Below, one piece after another: positions 1 to 7,655 of a DNA stretch of 64,000 nt. Source of the DNA: Cryomorphaceae bacterium (GTDB lineage: Bacteria > Bacteroidota > Bacteroidia > Flavobacteriales > Flavobacteriaceae); contig QOPV01000003.1 in the NCBI GenBank assembly GCA_003331265.1, positions 18,877 to 82,876 on the forward strand, given 5' to 3'. The notes below the pieces were generated by a model. That model made no database searches, had not been told where the DNA came from, and saw only the letters and a program-made list of their open reading frames with translations. Position numbers and translations under genes: made by a program. How positions within the stretch are numbered: position 1 is the first letter of the stretch; each line of letters begins with the position of its first letter.

Positions 1-1
1 T

Positions 2-1348
2 GGTGCTTTTACCATGCCTGAATTTTTAGAAAAACGATTTGATAGTAGATCAAGATGGTTTTTATCTGTTTTTTCTCTATTTGCATATGTACTAACAAAA
101 GTTTCTGTAACTATATATGCAGGAGGAATAGTTGTTTCTGAACTATTAGCCATACCCTTTTGGTATGGGGCAATCGGAATAGTTATGTTTACTGGTGCTT
201 ATACAATAATTGGTGGAATGAAAGCAGTTATTTACACAGAAACTTTGCAAACTATTGTATTGATTTTAGGTTCCATAATTATAACATATTTAGGTCTTCA
301 AGAAGTAGGAGGTTGGACTCAGTTAAGAGAAACTGTAATTGAAGTTAGTCCAGATCATTTCAATATGTGGAGGCCTATGTCTGACCCTGATTTCCCATGG
401 CATGGTTTGCTATTTGGAGGAACTATTGTAGGAATTTGGTACTGGTGTACCGATCAGTATATAGTTCAAAGAACTTTGGCTGCAAATAATATTACCATTG
501 GGCGCAGGGGTGCAATTTTTGGTGCATACTTAAAGCTTCTTCCGATTTTAATTTTTTTAATTCCAGGAATTATTTCTTTCGCTCTTAGTATTCAAAATCC
601 AGAAGTTTACAGCGTAGCTAAAGCAGATAGAGCATTTCCTATGTTAGTAAAGACATTACTTCCAGTTGGTTTAAAGGGATTGGTTGCAGGTGGTTTGATG
701 GCAGCATTAATGAGTTCTTTGGCATCAGTTTTTAATTCTTGTTCTACGATTTTTACAATAGATATTTACAAAAAATTACAGCCAAATAAATCTGAAAAAC
801 AATTGATTAATATTGGAAAAATTGCGACTACTATAATTGTGGTTCTTGGAATTATCTGGATTCCAATTATGGAAAAAATTGGAGGAGGAGTTATGTATCA
901 GTATCTACAAAATGTTCAGTCGTATATTGCCCCCCCAGTTACTGCTGTTTTTTTACTTGGAATTTTATGGAAACGTGTTAATTCTACAGCTGCAATAACT
1001 ACCTTATTTACTGGCCTTATTTTACTTATTTTAAGATTGGGATCAGAAATTTATTATCAACCTCAAATTGTTAGTGGAGAAATAGTTTCAGGATTTTTAT
1101 ATGCTTTCGCCACAGTTAATTTTTCAGTGATGGCAATCTATATGTTTGTCTTTTCAGTTGTGTTATGTATTTCGGTGACCTTGTATACAGACGAACCAGA
1201 TTATTTGAAAATTCAAGGGTTATCTTTTGGAACTTTAACTGCTGAAAACAGAGCGCAATTTAAAAAATCATATTCCACACTAGATATCTTACTTTCCGTA
1301 TTATTGGTGTTTATTGTTTTAAGTATATTAACATATTTTACCTCATAA
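2..1348 (+). CDS. Sodium/solute symporter (SSS family, SGLT-like), 5' truncated by window edge
   Basis: This is an inner-membrane Na+-coupled uptake carrier of the SSS family. The reading frame is open to the first base (GAFTMPEFLEKRF), and that motif normally lies about 80-100 residues into the protein, so the ATG at 14 is internal and the true start is upstream of the window. The signature WYWCTDQYIVQRTLAA is typical of the SGLT-like branch, which points to a sugar or sugar-like substrate. About ten hydrophobic helices remain, and the C-terminus ends in a last helix (LLSVLLVFIVLSILTYF) as in full-length members. No hairpin follows the stop. The substrate cannot be read from sequence. Carriers like this often sit beside glycosidase genes, and glycosidase-like genes do occur a few kb downstream, but a link is only inferred. 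Confidence 0.9.
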   Translation, partial: GAFTMPEFLEKRFDSRSRWFLSVFSLFAYVLTKVSVTIYAGGIVVSELLAIPFWYGAIGIVMFTGAYTIIGGMKAVIYTETLQTIVLILGSIIITYLGLQEVGGWTQLRETVIEVSPDHFNMWRPMSDPDFPWHGLLFGGTIVGIWYWCTDQYIVQRTLAANNITIGRRGAIFGAYLKLLPILIFLIPGIISFALSIQNPEVYSVAKADRAFPMLVKTLLPVGLKGLVAGGLMAALMSSLASVFNSCSTIFTIDIYKKLQPNKSEKQLINIGKIATTIIVVLGIIWIPIMEKIGGGVMYQYLQNVQSYIAPPVTAVFLLGILWKRVNSTAAITTLFTGLILLILRLGSEIYYQPQIVSGEIVSGFLYAFATVNFSVMAIYMFVFSVVLCISVTLYTDEPDYLKIQGLSFGTLTAENRAQFKKSYSTLDILLSVLLVFIVLSILTYFTS

Positions 1349-1418
1349 ATAAAGAATAGTTTATTTAAAATCAACTCAATTGTTAAGTGTTAATTAATTT
1401 TTTTTAAATTTTAAAAAC

Positions 1419-1444
1419 ATTCTTAAAAGTATTTTTTATATTAG
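1419..1444 (+). promoter_or_regulatory. Candidate promoter/operator A: ATTC-N6-GTAT plus TATATTAG box
   Basis: Upstream of the 1471 gene, ATTCTTAAAAGTAT (1419-1432) is followed by TATATTAG (1437-1444). Nearly the same arrangement, including an AAAAACATTC left flank, lies upstream of the paralogous 9712 gene, and related versions lie upstream of 28995 and 23294. The second element resembles the Bacteroidota -7 box (TAnnTTTG). The inverted repeat would then cover the -33 region, consistent with a dimeric regulator or an alternative sigma factor. Confidence 0.5.
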
Positions 1445-1470
1445 ACTTTTAATTCAAAAAAATTTATAAA

Positions 1471-2160
1471 ATGAAAAAACTTATTTTAATTCTAATTACT
1501 TTTTTTACTGTAAATGTGACTGCGCAACAAATGGCATTTACAATTGTACATTTCAAAGCTCATGAAAATTCTCAAAATGATATAGCTGAGTTATATGAAA
1601 AACATTATGCTGACGCAAAATTTAAGTCAGGAGGAATTTTCCTTGAAAGACTTTGGCAAGGAAGAGAAAACGGAAATACTCATAGATTTGTTTGGGTCTG
1701 GGAGTTAGGCAATGGTGGCATTGAAGGAGAAGAGATCAAATTTAAAAATGACGCTTTCTGGGGTGAAATGAATAACTATGTGGAAACCTGGGGAAAACAT
1801 AGTTCTGGTAGATTTTTAAGTTGGAAAGATGGAGATGTTAGTAAATTTCCTTACGGACATTTATGGGACATCACACCAGAAGATCCTGTTGCATTTAAAA
1901 AGGCTCACGATAAAATTGTTGAGGATGCATCAGAAGTTTTTGATGGAAGGGTGGTAGGTTATGGTACTTATGATATCAACAGACCAAATGGAGCTTCTCA
2001 TTGGGTAGTAATTTCAGAAAAAGATACTGACGGTCATTTAAGTATGCATGACAATCTAGAGAAAAATCACTCTAAAGCAATGAATGAGTATTTTAAAAAT
2101 AGAGGTCAAGTTGAACATGTACATGACTTTGTCGTACAAGTGTTAAAGAGATACCAATAA
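1471..2160 (+). CDS. Secreted two-lobed alpha/beta-barrel (ABM/NIPSNAP-like) protein
   Basis: The function is unknown. Residues 1-18 form a Sec signal peptide ending TAQQ. The mature part looks like two similar lobes of about 105 residues, each starting with a beta strand followed by a helix (MAFTIVHFKAHENSQNDI, then GHLWDITPEDPVAFKKAHDK). This pattern resembles dimeric alpha/beta-barrel domains (antibiotic biosynthesis monooxygenase, NIPSNAP). It ends VLKRYQ, like the KEW and KQW ends of the array proteins at 16.5-23.3 kb, to which it appears distantly paralogous. It is probably periplasmic. It is a single-gene unit with its own candidate promoter and a strong hairpin terminator after it. 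No catalytic residues are evident; the fold assignment is by pattern only. Confidence 0.8.
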   Translation: MKKLILILITFFTVNVTAQQMAFTIVHFKAHENSQNDIAELYEKHYADAKFKSGGIFLERLWQGRENGNTHRFVWVWELGNGGIEGEEIKFKNDAFWGEMNNYVETWGKHSSGRFLSWKDGDVSKFPYGHLWDITPEDPVAFKKAHDKIVEDASEVFDGRVVGYGTYDINRPNGASHWVVISEKDTDGHLSMHDNLEKNHSKAMNEYFKNRGQVEHVHDFVVQVLKRYQ

Positions 2161-2175
2161 TAAAACAGTTTACTT

Positions 2176-2208
2176 AAAAAAAGGGTTGAAATTTTCAACC
2201 CTTTTTTT
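2176..2208. terminator. Bidirectional rho-independent terminator
   Basis: AAAGGGTTGAAA and TTTCAACCCTTT form a long GC-anchored stem with A-run and T-run on either side. It lies between the convergent genes ending at 2160 and 2228 and can serve both strands. Confidence 0.85.
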
Positions 2209-2227
2209 ATTAATAAAAATTAAATTT

Positions 2228-3010
2228 TTAGAAAATAGTATAGTTGCTATTAGTATGAGCGATAGATAAACCCTTTTCTCCTCCAAGCATTAATGGAATC
2301 ATTTTTTTAGGAACAAAATCATCTTCTGTCATTCTCCAATCTAAATAAGTTAAGTAATGATCGTTACTAACCCAATCAGAGATAACCCATACAGAGTTTG
2401 TTTCTTTATTATAAATCATTTCAGCAGAATTACATCCATCATACGCTCTAGTTGCTGGCAAACCATTTTCACTATTTAAAACGTCTAACATTTCTTGACC
2501 TTTTCCTTTTTTAACATCAATTTTAGCAAAAATTTTAGTTTTTGGATAGACAGCATCATACATACCTCCAAAGTCAAAGAAATCTCCTTGAGCTATGACT
2601 TTACCTTCTGCATCAAAATTCATGTACCAGTATCCCTTTAGATTTAACTCTTTTCCAGTAGCAACATTTGTTCCAGTCCAAGTACCATAAGTTCTAACAC
2701 TTCCGTCTAATTTTCCCTCTGGACTTGTTCCAGGCAACCAATTGTTTGCTGTGTATTTTATGTTGTCAAATGCAGCATGGTATCCCTTTAACATGGCTAC
2801 ATATTGGTCGTAGCCAGCAGTTTCAGATCCATAATAAGATGTATTTGATTCGATATCTTCACTAACTAAAGCTAATTGAGCATCAATATCTTCCTCTCCG
2901 TGTAATTCAAAAAGTTTTTGAGCTGTTGCTAAATTTTTAGCATAATCTGGATTTGTATTACAACTACTAAAAAGAATAGTAATTGAAAATAATAAAATTA
3001 ATTTTTTCAT
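2228..3010 (-). CDS. Lipoprotein: NTF2/SnoaL-like domain fused to alpha/beta-barrel domain
   Basis: The start MKKLILLFSITILFSSC gives a lipobox with Cys17, so the protein is a lipoprotein. Residues about 25-150 look like an NTF2/SnoaL-type domain (helix KNLATAQKLFELHGEEDIDA, then a curved sheet with GSVRTYGTWTG and LKGYWYMNFDAEGKV). Residues about 155-260 look like an ABM-type alpha/beta-barrel lobe (KIFAKIDVKKGKGQEMLDVL ... NSVWVISDWVSNDHYLTYL). Elsewhere in the window these two domain types occur as separate adjacent genes, so this fusion is strong circumstantial evidence that they act together. The gene is transcribed alone, divergent from the cupin operon, with a shared terminator at its 3' end. 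No catalytic role can be assigned. Confidence 0.8.
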   Translation of the reverse strand: MKKLILLFSITILFSSCNTNPDYAKNLATAQKLFELHGEEDIDAQLALVSEDIESNTSYYGSETAGYDQYVAMLKGYHAAFDNIKYTANNWLPGTSPEGKLDGSVRTYGTWTGTNVATGKELNLKGYWYMNFDAEGKVIAQGDFFDFGGMYDAVYPKTKIFAKIDVKKGKGQEMLDVLNSENGLPATRAYDGCNSAEMIYNKETNSVWVISDWVSNDHYLTYLDWRMTEDDFVPKKMIPLMLGGEKGLSIAHTNSNYTIF

Positions 3011-3032
3011 GTTTTTAAATTTTGTTAAGTTT

Positions 3033-3059
3033 CAAATATATAAAAATACTAGTAAGTAT
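3033..3059 (-). promoter_or_regulatory. Candidate promoter/operator B: ATAC-N6-GTAT plus TATATTTG
   Basis: The inverted repeat ATACTAGTAAGTAT (3046-3059) lies between the divergent 3010 (minus) and 3114 (plus) genes. Reading the minus strand, it is followed by GTATTTTTATATATTTG, containing a perfect TAnnTTTG -7 box at 3033-3040. The geometry matches site A upstream of 1471. On the plus strand a TATTTTTG box lies about 15 bases beyond the repeat, so the site could also affect the cupin operon. Confidence 0.4.
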
Positions 3060-3113
3060 GTTGAATATTATTTTTGAATATTATTTGTATAACTTAGATT
3101 AATTATAATTTTT

Positions 3114-3425
3114 ATGAATTTAAAAGAGATTAAACAGAAAGAAGTTTTTCCAGGTTTGAAAGGTAAATTCGTTCATGGAGATAAAATTACATGGGTATTT
3201 TGGGACGTAAAAAAGGGTTCAGTTGTTGAACGGCATCATCACATTCATGAACAAATTATGCATGTTGTTGAGGGCGAATTTGAATTTACCTTAGACGGAA
3301 TTAGTAAAGTATATTCCAATGGAGATGTAGTGGTAATCCCTTCCAATATTCCACACTATGGAAAAGCTTTAAGTGATTGTAAATTAATGGATGTTTTTAG
3401 TCCCGTTAGAGAAGAATACAGATGA
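3114..3425 (+). CDS. Cupin-domain protein
   Basis: This is a small single-domain cupin of 103 residues with no signal peptide, so it is cytoplasmic. Cupin motif 1 is visible as GSVVERHHHIHEQIMHVVEG, with metal-ligand histidines and Glu/Gln, and motif 2 as GDVVVIPSNIPHYG. It can be expected to bind a divalent metal; the substrate is unknown. Its stop overlaps the start of the SDR gene by 4 bases (ATGA), indicating translational coupling, and the DLH-type hydrolase follows closely. Cupin, SDR and hydrolase together look like a short catabolic or detoxification pathway for a small oxygenated compound, which is inference. Confidence 0.9.
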   Translation: MNLKEIKQKEVFPGLKGKFVHGDKITWVFWDVKKGSVVERHHHIHEQIMHVVEGEFEFTLDGISKVYSNGDVVVIPSNIPHYGKALSDCKLMDVFSPVREEYR

Positions 3426-4207
3426 TTATATCCTTAAAATCAAAAAAAGCTCTTGTTGGTGGAAGCAGCAAAGGTTTAGGAAATGCAGTAGCTTATCAAT
3501 TAGCCATGTCTGGGGCTTCTGTGACTTTAGTTTCAAGTAATAAAGATAGATTAATCAAGACTGTTAATGATTTAAGAAATAAAACAGGAATTAATCATGA
3601 TTACTTAGTGGTTGACTATAATAACTTTGAAGACTATAAAAAAATAATAAAAAAATATTTAGATACTAATCCAATTGATATTTTGATCAATAACACTCAG
3701 GGACCCAAAGGAGGTAATGTTATGAATGTTTCTATAGAGGACTATCAAAAGTCTTTTGACTTATTATTCAAAAGTGTAGTATTCACTACCATGCTTGCAA
3801 TAGAAAATATGAAAAAAAATAAATGGGGAAGAATTATAAATATGGCCTCAATGTCAGTCAAAGAACCTTTGAGTTATTTAGCCCTTTCCAATTCTATTAG
3901 ATCTGCTGTAACCACATGGGGAAAAACTCTTTCAAACGACTTAGGCGTATATAATATCACCGTAAATAATATTCTTACAGGATATTTTGATACGGAGCGT
4001 ATTAATCAACTTAATTTAGACAAAGCAAAAAAATTAAATATTGATGTAGAAGAGGTTTATAATACGATGAAAGAACTGGTGCCATTAAAAAGAATTGGAG
4101 ATCCAAAAGAGTTTTCATATTTAGTAACTTTTTTAGCCTCTGATAATGCTGCCTATATCAATGGAGCTAACATACCAATTGATGGAGGTCTTATAAAATC
4201 CCTGTAA
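3422..4207 (+). CDS. Short-chain dehydrogenase/reductase with altered active site
   Basis: This is a Rossmann-fold SDR of 261 residues. The N-terminal nucleotide-binding motif is GGSSKGLGNAVA, the NNxxG-like motif is INNTQG, and the C-terminal segment AAYINGANIPIDGG is typical of the 3-oxoacyl-ACP reductase-like (FabG-type) group. The usual YxxxK catalytic pair is not present: the region reads SYLALSNSIRSAV where classical members have pYaaSKaal, so Tyr appears replaced by Leu and Lys by Asn. The nearby Tyr is shifted by three positions. A divergent SDR group with LSNxxR is known to me, so this is probably a subfamily trait rather than a mutation. It is translationally coupled to the upstream cupin. 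Confidence 0.9.
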   Translation: MIISLKSKKALVGGSSKGLGNAVAYQLAMSGASVTLVSSNKDRLIKTVNDLRNKTGINHDYLVVDYNNFEDYKKIIKKYLDTNPIDILINNTQGPKGGNVMNVSIEDYQKSFDLLFKSVVFTTMLAIENMKKNKWGRIINMASMSVKEPLSYLALSNSIRSAVTTWGKTLSNDLGVYNITVNNILTGYFDTERINQLNLDKAKKLNIDVEEVYNTMKELVPLKRIGDPKEFSYLVTFLASDNAAYINGANIPIDGGLIKSL

Positions 4208-4216
4208 ATATAATCT

Positions 4217-5176
4217 ATGAAAAGAATCATATTCATGTTATTTATCTCTCTTGGTTTAAATAGTCAAAACTTAGTTGAGAAGATTGCTTTTCAAAGTGCT
4301 AATCCTTTTTCTTTTCATGATGTTATTACTGATTTAGAAAATCAAGAAAAACAAGAGGTGTACGGAAATTTAGTTATTCCATATGACTCATTAAATCCAG
4401 ATAAAAAATATCCTTTAGTTCTTGGAGTTGCAGGCAGTTTAGGATGGAAAAATCATCATTACGAATATTTAACAATGTATCAAAATTTAGGTTTTGCCAC
4501 TTTTGAACTGAATAGTTTTAAAAGTAGAAGAATAGAATCAACAGTTGGAGACCAGACCCAAGTCACTACAGCTGCAATGATTCTAGATGCCTACAGAGCA
4601 CTTGAAATATTATCCGATCATCCAAATATTAAAAAAGATAAAATTTCCATTACTGGATGGAGTTTAGGAGGAGCAGTTACATTTTTTTCTGCATGGATTC
4701 CTTTAAAAAATGCTATAAATAAAAATCTTCAGTTTGCATCACACTTAGCTTTTTATCCACCATGTTTTTTTGAACCAGAAAATTTAGAGTTTTCTGATTC
4801 TCCCATTCATATTTTAATTGGAGAATTAGATGATTGGACTCCTTCAGATCCTTGTAATACGCTAGTAGATAAGCTTAAAAATAAGATTAACATTGACATA
4901 ACTGTTTACAAAGATTCTCATCACGGCTTCGATAGACGGGGAGGATTAGAAATTAATGAAAAAGGATATAGTTTTAAAGATTGTACTTTCAAATTAACTG
5001 AGGACGGTTATGTTTTAATGAATTATTTAAATATTCCAATGTCAAATTCATTTCTTCAAAAAATAGGATTTTTATTTTGCACATCAAGAGGAGTTACTAT
5101 TGGTGGGAATAGCGAGGCTAGAAATAAATCATTTGGCTTTGCAAAAGACTTTATGATCAGAACAATTCAAGATTAA
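4217..5176 (+). CDS. Secreted dienelactone-hydrolase-like alpha/beta hydrolase
   Basis: This is a serine hydrolase of the alpha/beta fold with a Sec signal peptide (MKRIIFMLFISLGLNSQ), so it is probably periplasmic. The nucleophile elbow is GWSLGGAV, the acid is likely in GELDDWTPSDPC and the histidine in SHHGFDRR, in the order expected for the dienelactone hydrolase family. It is the third gene of the cupin-SDR-hydrolase operon, 9 bases after the SDR stop. Its 3' end overlaps the convergent phosphodiesterase gene by 4 bases, with no terminator hairpin between them. The ester or lactone substrate is unknown. Confidence 0.88.
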   Translation: MKRIIFMLFISLGLNSQNLVEKIAFQSANPFSFHDVITDLENQEKQEVYGNLVIPYDSLNPDKKYPLVLGVAGSLGWKNHHYEYLTMYQNLGFATFELNSFKSRRIESTVGDQTQVTTAAMILDAYRALEILSDHPNIKKDKISITGWSLGGAVTFFSAWIPLKNAINKNLQFASHLAFYPPCFFEPENLEFSDSPIHILIGELDDWTPSDPCNTLVDKLKNKINIDITVYKDSHHGFDRRGGLEINEKGYSFKDCTFKLTEDGYVLMNYLNIPMSNSFLQKIGFLFCTSRGVTIGGNSEARNKSFGFAKDFMIRTIQD

Positions 5177-5916
5177 AAGAAAACTCTTTCTGGGTAATCA
5201 GTTATAATTCCATTTACCCCAAGTTTTTTCATTTTATCAATCTGTTTTTTATTATTAACAGTCCATGTATAAATTTTAAGACCTGCGCTTAATATTTTTT
5301 CAACGACTTTTTTGTTTAATGTTTTATGAGAGGGATTAATTGCCACAGCCCTAAGATTTAATGCAGGTTTTATAGCAAGCAACGGATCATCTTCAGTTAT
5401 AAGAGCAATTTTGATATTACCGTCTAATTTTCTTAAATCCTTTAATTCTTCCCAGTTAAAGCTTGAAAATAAAATATTCTTTTTTAAAAAACCGTTGTTA
5501 TTAATTTGCTGTTTAACTATTTCAAGAGATAGTTTTGCAGTATTAGATCCTTTTAATTCAATATTTAAAAATGTTTTATTATCAATAACATCAAAGACCT
5601 CATTTAAAGTTGGTATTTGCTGATTGGTACCCAATACTTTTAATTTTTTTAATTCTTCTAAAGATGTATTTTCAATAAGCCCTGTTCCATTTGTTAATTT
5701 ATCCAGTTTTTTATCATGAAATAGGACTATTTCACCTGATAAACAACGAAACACGTCTATCTCAATACCATCTGCACCCAATTGCATTGCTTTTTTTATT
5801 GATTTCAGTGTGTTTTCTGCAACATGACCTTTCGCTCCTCTGTGACCAATTACTAATTGCTTAGATTGATTTGATGAATTGAATAAAATCAAGAAAAAGG
5901 CTAAAAACAATTTCAT
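5173..5916 (-). CDS. Glycerophosphodiester phosphodiesterase (GDPD family), exported
   Basis: GDPD enzymes hydrolyse deacylated phospholipids to glycerol 3-phosphate and an alcohol. The family motifs are all visible: HRGAKGHVAENT near residue 25 (catalytic His, Arg and Asn), GADGIEIDV (metal-binding Glu and Asp), FHDKKLDKLTNGTG (second His) and a C-terminal VNGIITDYPE. A short signal peptide (MKLFLAFFLILFNSSNQ) suggests a periplasmic location. It is the last gene of a four-gene minus-strand unit that starts at 8745. Its length of 247 residues is normal for the family. Confidence 0.93.
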   Translation of the reverse strand: MKLFLAFFLILFNSSNQSKQLVIGHRGAKGHVAENTLKSIKKAMQLGADGIEIDVFRCLSGEIVLFHDKKLDKLTNGTGLIENTSLEELKKLKVLGTNQQIPTLNEVFDVIDNKTFLNIELKGSNTAKLSLEIVKQQINNNGFLKKNILFSSFNWEELKDLRKLDGNIKIALITEDDPLLAIKPALNLRAVAINPSHKTLNKKVVEKILSAGLKIYTWTVNNKKQIDKMKKLGVNGIITDYPERVFF

Positions 5917-5943
5917 AAGTAGTGAAGGTAAAAAATCATTAAG

Positions 5944-6573
5944 TTAGTTATTGACATTATCATACTTGTTGTTTAAATATATTGCTAAATAATATATTAT
6001 TGGACTCATTAATAACCAAGTACTCTGAGTTTGAAAAGTAATAGGTCTCTCAAATATTTTAAATAAAACTGGATTGTAGTAAGAACCTAAAGGATTTAAT
6101 GGTGCCCAAGATAAATCTCCATTGTTTCCCAATTGTAAATGATAAAAAAAGGCTTCTACATAAATATTTTGCAACATAAACCAGAAAAATAAAATTGTAA
6201 AAGCATACCAGTTCCATTTTTTTAACGGAGAAATAGAATTCTTGAATAATCTTTTAATTATAAAAATTCCTATCCAGACAACTAAAACATCTCCTAAAGA
6301 ATTTAATACCCAATTTAAATTTTGGGGAATCGCACAATTTAACATTTCTGATCTCCTTTCACTCACTGGTAATCCACCAGAAAGTCCATAAGTTATCCAT
6401 ATCTCCCATCCTACAGCAGCTATAATAAATGAATAAAATAAAGTTAAAGCTGTAGGGGTTGAAACTTTTTTTTGTTTCCAATAATAAATAGAAAGTAAAA
6501 TAGGAGTAAGGGCAAAAAAATAAAGTCTAATGACCAGCCATAATTCGTTATCATTTAAATCACAGAAGTTCAT
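5944..6573 (-). CDS. Integral membrane protein of unknown function
   Basis: I do not recognise this family. The protein has 209 residues with about five hydrophobic segments (LYFFALTPILLSIYYW, ALTLFYSFIIAAVGWEIW, SLGDVLVVWIGIFII, WYAFTILFFWFMLQNIYVEAFF, WLLMSPIIYYLAIYL), and several tryptophans lie at helix edges. It has no signal peptide separate from the first helix. It lies 20 bases from the GHL10-like gene upstream and 27 bases before the GDPD gene, so it is probably cotranscribed with both. A role alongside glycan or lipid-headgroup breakdown is possible but unsupported by motif. Confidence 0.75.
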   Translation of the reverse strand: MNFCDLNDNELWLVIRLYFFALTPILLSIYYWKQKKVSTPTALTLFYSFIIAAVGWEIWITYGLSGGLPVSERRSEMLNCAIPQNLNWVLNSLGDVLVVWIGIFIIKRLFKNSISPLKKWNWYAFTILFFWFMLQNIYVEAFFYHLQLGNNGDLSWAPLNPLGSYYNPVLFKIFERPITFQTQSTWLLMSPIIYYLAIYLNNKYDNVNN

Positions 6574-6593
6574 AATATATCATTAAAATTTAT

Positions 6594-7655
6594 TTATAAT
6601 TTATTTTTAAGTTTCACAAAAACAGATTGTTGTTCCTTGTTAAGTCCATCAGCTGTAAAAATAGAAATTCCTTTCGCCCCGTTTTCTTTCGATATAATAA
6701 TCGCTTTTTCTAATTCTTCGGCTGTTCTTAGAGCAGGAGAGTAAAGGCCTGAAATGATAGGGAAATCAACATCACTCACCCCTTGTTTTGTTGCAAATCC
6801 AATCCAGTTTATATTTTCTCTATAAAAATTTTGGTACAGCATAGGGTATGCTGCATCTAAATTCCAATCATTCCAAGCTTGTCTAACCATTTGACGTGAC
6901 ATTTCTGGAAAAGGAAATACAGCAGCAGTAACTTTTTTATTTTTACTGTGAGCAATTTCAATAATTTCATTAACAAGAGTAGTAATTGCATTCAATCTAA
7001 ATTGCCTCCACTCTGTCGATAGTTCAGGGTTTTTAAAATCTATAGGATCTTTATTAAAAATTTCTTTAAATTTCTTTCTTGCAATGGGGTGATATCCAAA
7101 ATCATATTGAGGTAATTCTGTTTCTTGAATAATATTATATTTTGGTTGAAGATCTGCTCCAAGAATTACATCAGGATATCTAACATAGTCTAAATGAATG
7201 GAAGCTAAACCATCCACCTCCATGAGTTTTTTTGCATTGTTAATGATGTGTTTTCTAGCTTCAGGATGAAAAGGACTCAACCACTGATAATAATTTACAT
7301 AAGCCCTGTAATCTAAAGAGTTGTCGCCATTTTTATTAACAGAGTACCAATCAGGGTTTTTATTAGCTATTGTATCCCCAGGGCGATTGACAGTCCACAT
7401 CCAGCCATGTACTTTTATATTTTTTTTATTAGCGATGGGAATGATTTGTTCAAGAACCGACGCAGAACCACTAACTAAAACCTCACTTATTCCAAGAGAA
7501 TCATAATAGTTAAGCTTTTTCTCCCAATTCTTTTTATTGAAATCTTTACCCGCTCCAGTCCAAGTACTAAATGTAAAACCCTTATCACTCTCATTTTGTT
7601 TGGAACAAGAAATGAAAAAGATTAGAAGAATTACCGTAATTCCTTTTTTAATCAT
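6594..7655 (-). CDS. Glycosyl-hydrolase-like family 10 (GHL10/DUF187-type) lipoprotein
   Basis: The N-terminus MIKKGITVILLIFFISCSKQ carries a lipobox, so the protein is membrane anchored. The mature part looks like a TIM barrel of the GHL10 type: VHGWMWTVNRPG, NYYQWLSPFHPEAR and the strand VDGLASIHLDYVRYPD are characteristic, with the Asp of HLDYVRYPD the likely catalytic-site residue. AAYPMLYQNFYRENINW resembles the later barrel strands. The gene overlaps the upstream CBM9-like gene by 8 bases, so the two are almost certainly cotranslated. The pair suggests a surface or periplasmic glycan-processing function with an unknown substrate. Confidence 0.85.
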   Translation of the reverse strand: MIKKGITVILLIFFISCSKQNESDKGFTFSTWTGAGKDFNKKNWEKKLNYYDSLGISEVLVSGSASVLEQIIPIANKKNIKVHGWMWTVNRPGDTIANKNPDWYSVNKNGDNSLDYRAYVNYYQWLSPFHPEARKHIINNAKKLMEVDGLASIHLDYVRYPDVILGADLQPKYNIIQETELPQYDFGYHPIARKKFKEIFNKDPIDFKNPELSTEWRQFRLNAITTLVNEIIEIAHSKNKKVTAAVFPFPEMSRQMVRQAWNDWNLDAAYPMLYQNFYRENINWIGFATKQGVSDVDFPIISGLYSPALRTAEELEKAIIISKENGAKGISIFTADGLNKEQQSVFVKLKNKL

